Below are positions 62,971 to 64,000 of a stretch of 64,000 bases of DNA, piece after piece (positions within the stretch are counted from its first letter, which is position 1; every line of letters begins with the position of its first letter). The notes under the pieces are model-generated. The model was not told where the DNA came from. It saw only the letters and a list, made by a program, of their open reading frames with translations, and did no database searches. Source of the stretch: Martelella alba (GTDB lineage: Bacteria; Pseudomonadota; Alphaproteobacteria; Rhizobiales; Rhizobiaceae); contig NZ_VHLG01000001.1 of assembly GCF_006516955.1 (NCBI RefSeq), positions 186,001 to 250,000 of the forward strand. The letters run 5' to 3'. The position numbers and the translations under genes were made by a program.

Positions 62971-63174
62971 ACGCTGCTGGCAAACCCCGCCTTTTTTCTG
63001 TCGTCATGCCTGTGCTTGGTCCACAGGCATCCAGCCGACGCGCGTCTGTGCGGCGAAAAAACTATTCTATTCAATATTTTGTGAAGCTGGATCCCCGTGA
63101 CAAGCATGGGGATGACGACTGAGAGGCGGATTCGACCCCGGAACAGCCAATCTGAACGACTTTGTCAGCAGTCT
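62971..63174 (+). repeat. MITE-like / RIME-like mosaic repeat, copy 2 (about 204 bp)
   Basis: The same element as at 608-814: left end ACGCTGCTGGCAAAC, right end (other strand) AGACTGCTGACAAAG, hairpins ATGCCTGTG/CACAGGCAT at 63006-63030 and ATCCCCGTG/CATGGGGAT at 63091-63113. Long identical stretches are shared with copy 1. Copy 1 lies after a plus-strand gene, this one after a minus-strand gene, so insertion is not oriented by the host transcript. The 445-bp gap between glmU and the BMP gene is otherwise empty. Confidence 0.75.
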
Positions 63175-63194
63175 GAGGCGCCCGAAGGCGCCTC
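63175..63194 (-). terminator. terminator hairpin, right of repeat copy 2 (near the BMP gene)
   Basis: An exact duplicate of the hairpin GAGGCGCC-CGAA-GGCGCCTC at 62951-62970, directly after the BMP gene. On the minus strand it is followed by AGACTG instead of a T run, because the repeat begins there. Confidence 0.75.
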
Positions 63195-63214
63195 TCTATA
63201 GGAACAGTTTTCGT

Positions 63215-64000
63215 TCACTGGGCAGATGGCAGCGAACCTTCGACGCCTTCAACCAGAACATTCAGCCCCAGAAGCGTGCCGTCATCGGCCTCTTCGCCAG
63301 CTGCAAGCCACGGCGAGCCGTCCTGCAGATTGATCGGGCCGGTGAACGGCTTCAGCTCGCCGGACTTGATCTTGGCTTCGGTTTCCTCTGCCAGCGCTTT
63401 CACATCGTCAGGCATGTTGGTGTAGGGCGCCATGGTCAGGATGCCTTCCTTGAGGCCATACCAGTTCTGAACCGGCTCCCAGGTGCCGTCCATCACAGCC
63501 TTGACCCGTTCAATGTAATACGGACCCCAGGTATCGACGATCGCGGTCAGCTGGGCATCGGGACCGGCCTCAATCATGTCCGAGGCCTGGCCGAAGGCCT
63601 TGATGCCGCGTTCTTCTGCAACCTGCATCGGAGCGGTCGTATCGGTGTGCTGTGCCAGAACATCAACGCCTTGGTCAATCAGCGCCTTGGCGGCATCAGC
63701 TTCGCGGCCGGGGTCAAACCAGGTATTGGCCCAGACGACCTTGGTCTTGAAATCGGGATTGACCGACTGTGCACCGAGTTCAAAGGCATCAATACCCATG
63801 ACGACTTCCGGGATCGGGAAGGAGCCGATATAGCCGCCGATGCCAGATTTGGACATCTTGGCAGCAATCACGCCGGAGATATAGCGGCCTTCATAAAAGC
63901 GCGAATTATAGGTACCGACATTCGGGGCGGTCTTGTAGCCGGTGGCGTGTTCGAACTTCACGTCGGGATACTTGGCGGCAACCTTCAGCGTCGGTTCCAT
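63215..64000 (-). CDS. BMP-family ABC transporter binding protein (3' part; gene continues past the window)
   Basis: 261 residues seen; the N-terminus and signal peptide lie beyond 64000. The BMP family (Med/BmpA-like, periplasmic binding proteins for purine nucleosides and related solutes) is recognised by YNSRFYEGRYISGVIAAKMSKSGIGGYIGSFPIPEVVMGIDAF and WFDPGREADAAKALIDQGVDVLAQHTDT. Transporter genes are expected nearby outside the window. The gene ends in a terminator interrupted by the repeat. Confidence 0.9.
   Translation of the reverse strand: MEPTLKVAAKYPDVKFEHATGYKTAPNVGTYNSRFYEGRYISGVIAAKMSKSGIGGYIGSFPIPEVVMGIDAFELGAQSVNPDFKTKVVWANTWFDPGREADAAKALIDQGVDVLAQHTDTTAPMQVAEERGIKAFGQASDMIEAGPDAQLTAIVDTWGPYYIERVKAVMDGTWEPVQNWYGLKEGILTMAPYTNMPDDVKALAEETEAKIKSGELKPFTGPINLQDGSPWLAAGEEADDGTLLGLNVLVEGVEGSLPSAQ

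Noticed and set aside
1-64000. CRISPR array, tRNA or rRNA genes
   Set aside because: No regularly spaced repeats and no cloverleaf-like or rRNA-like stretch were seen in the gaps; short tRNAs inside genes were not exhaustively ruled out.

Overview
The window looks like chromosome of an alphaproteobacterium of the order Hyphomicrobiales (Rhizobiales), probably close to the Rhizobiaceae. The clues are a circularly permuted two-piece tmRNA gene, an alphaproteobacterial GAAC-N7-GAAC SOS box in front of lexA, an SspB of the alpha type, and small order-typical proteins (DUF1127, DUF4169, RHH_4, invasion-associated locus B). Gene order such as thyA-folA-hflKC-DUF2065-degP, serB/miaA/ilvIH and recG/sdhE/mfd also fits. 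Genes are packed with short gaps. I saw no tRNA, rRNA, CRISPR array, prophage or intact insertion sequence.

Layout. 1-2.0 kb: end of an unidentified gene, a small secreted protein, a MITE-like repeat between two terminator hairpins, and an unknown membrane protein. 2.1-10.2 kb: tex, purD, a divergent qorR/qorB-like redox pair, pdxJ, a DUF4405 membrane protein and a RecD-like helicase. 10.3-15.9 kb: three LysE-type exporters downstream of ilvIH; ilvIH has a branched-chain attenuator with an 18-residue leader peptide that may be leaderless; then miaA. 15.9-22.8 kb: serB, an acetyltransferase, degP-like protease, hflKC, folA, thyA. 23-26.8 kb: tmRNA beside the gene for its degradation adaptor SspB, small proteins, a HerA-like ATPase and an ArsR-type regulator. 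26.9-30.7 kb: DUF1127, mntR/mntH with an operator-like palindrome inside the mntH promoter, murI, trmJ.

30.8-42.2 kb is the most distinctive region. A tightly coupled minus-strand operon encodes a PotABCD-type ABC importer, a nucleoside-phosphorylase-like protein, an ADP-ribosylglycohydrolase-family protein, a PfkB kinase and a creatininase-family amidohydrolase. It lies behind a LysR regulator, and diverging from that is an ATZ/TRZ-type deaminase followed by a DenD-like dehydrogenase. Together they read as an uptake and breakdown pathway for a nucleoside-like or other N-glycosidic compound that I cannot name.

42.2-64 kb: lexA, comEC, gltA, an IalB-family protein, an orphan peptide-binding protein, a DsbA/FrnE-like oxidoreductase, mfd, sdhE, recG; then an unrecognised 583-codon gene behind an AT-rich promoter region (possible transferred gene or secreted effector). 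After it come an acetyltransferase, glmS, glmU, the second repeat copy (again between two matching terminator hairpins) and the 3' part of a BMP-family binding protein gene that runs off the window.
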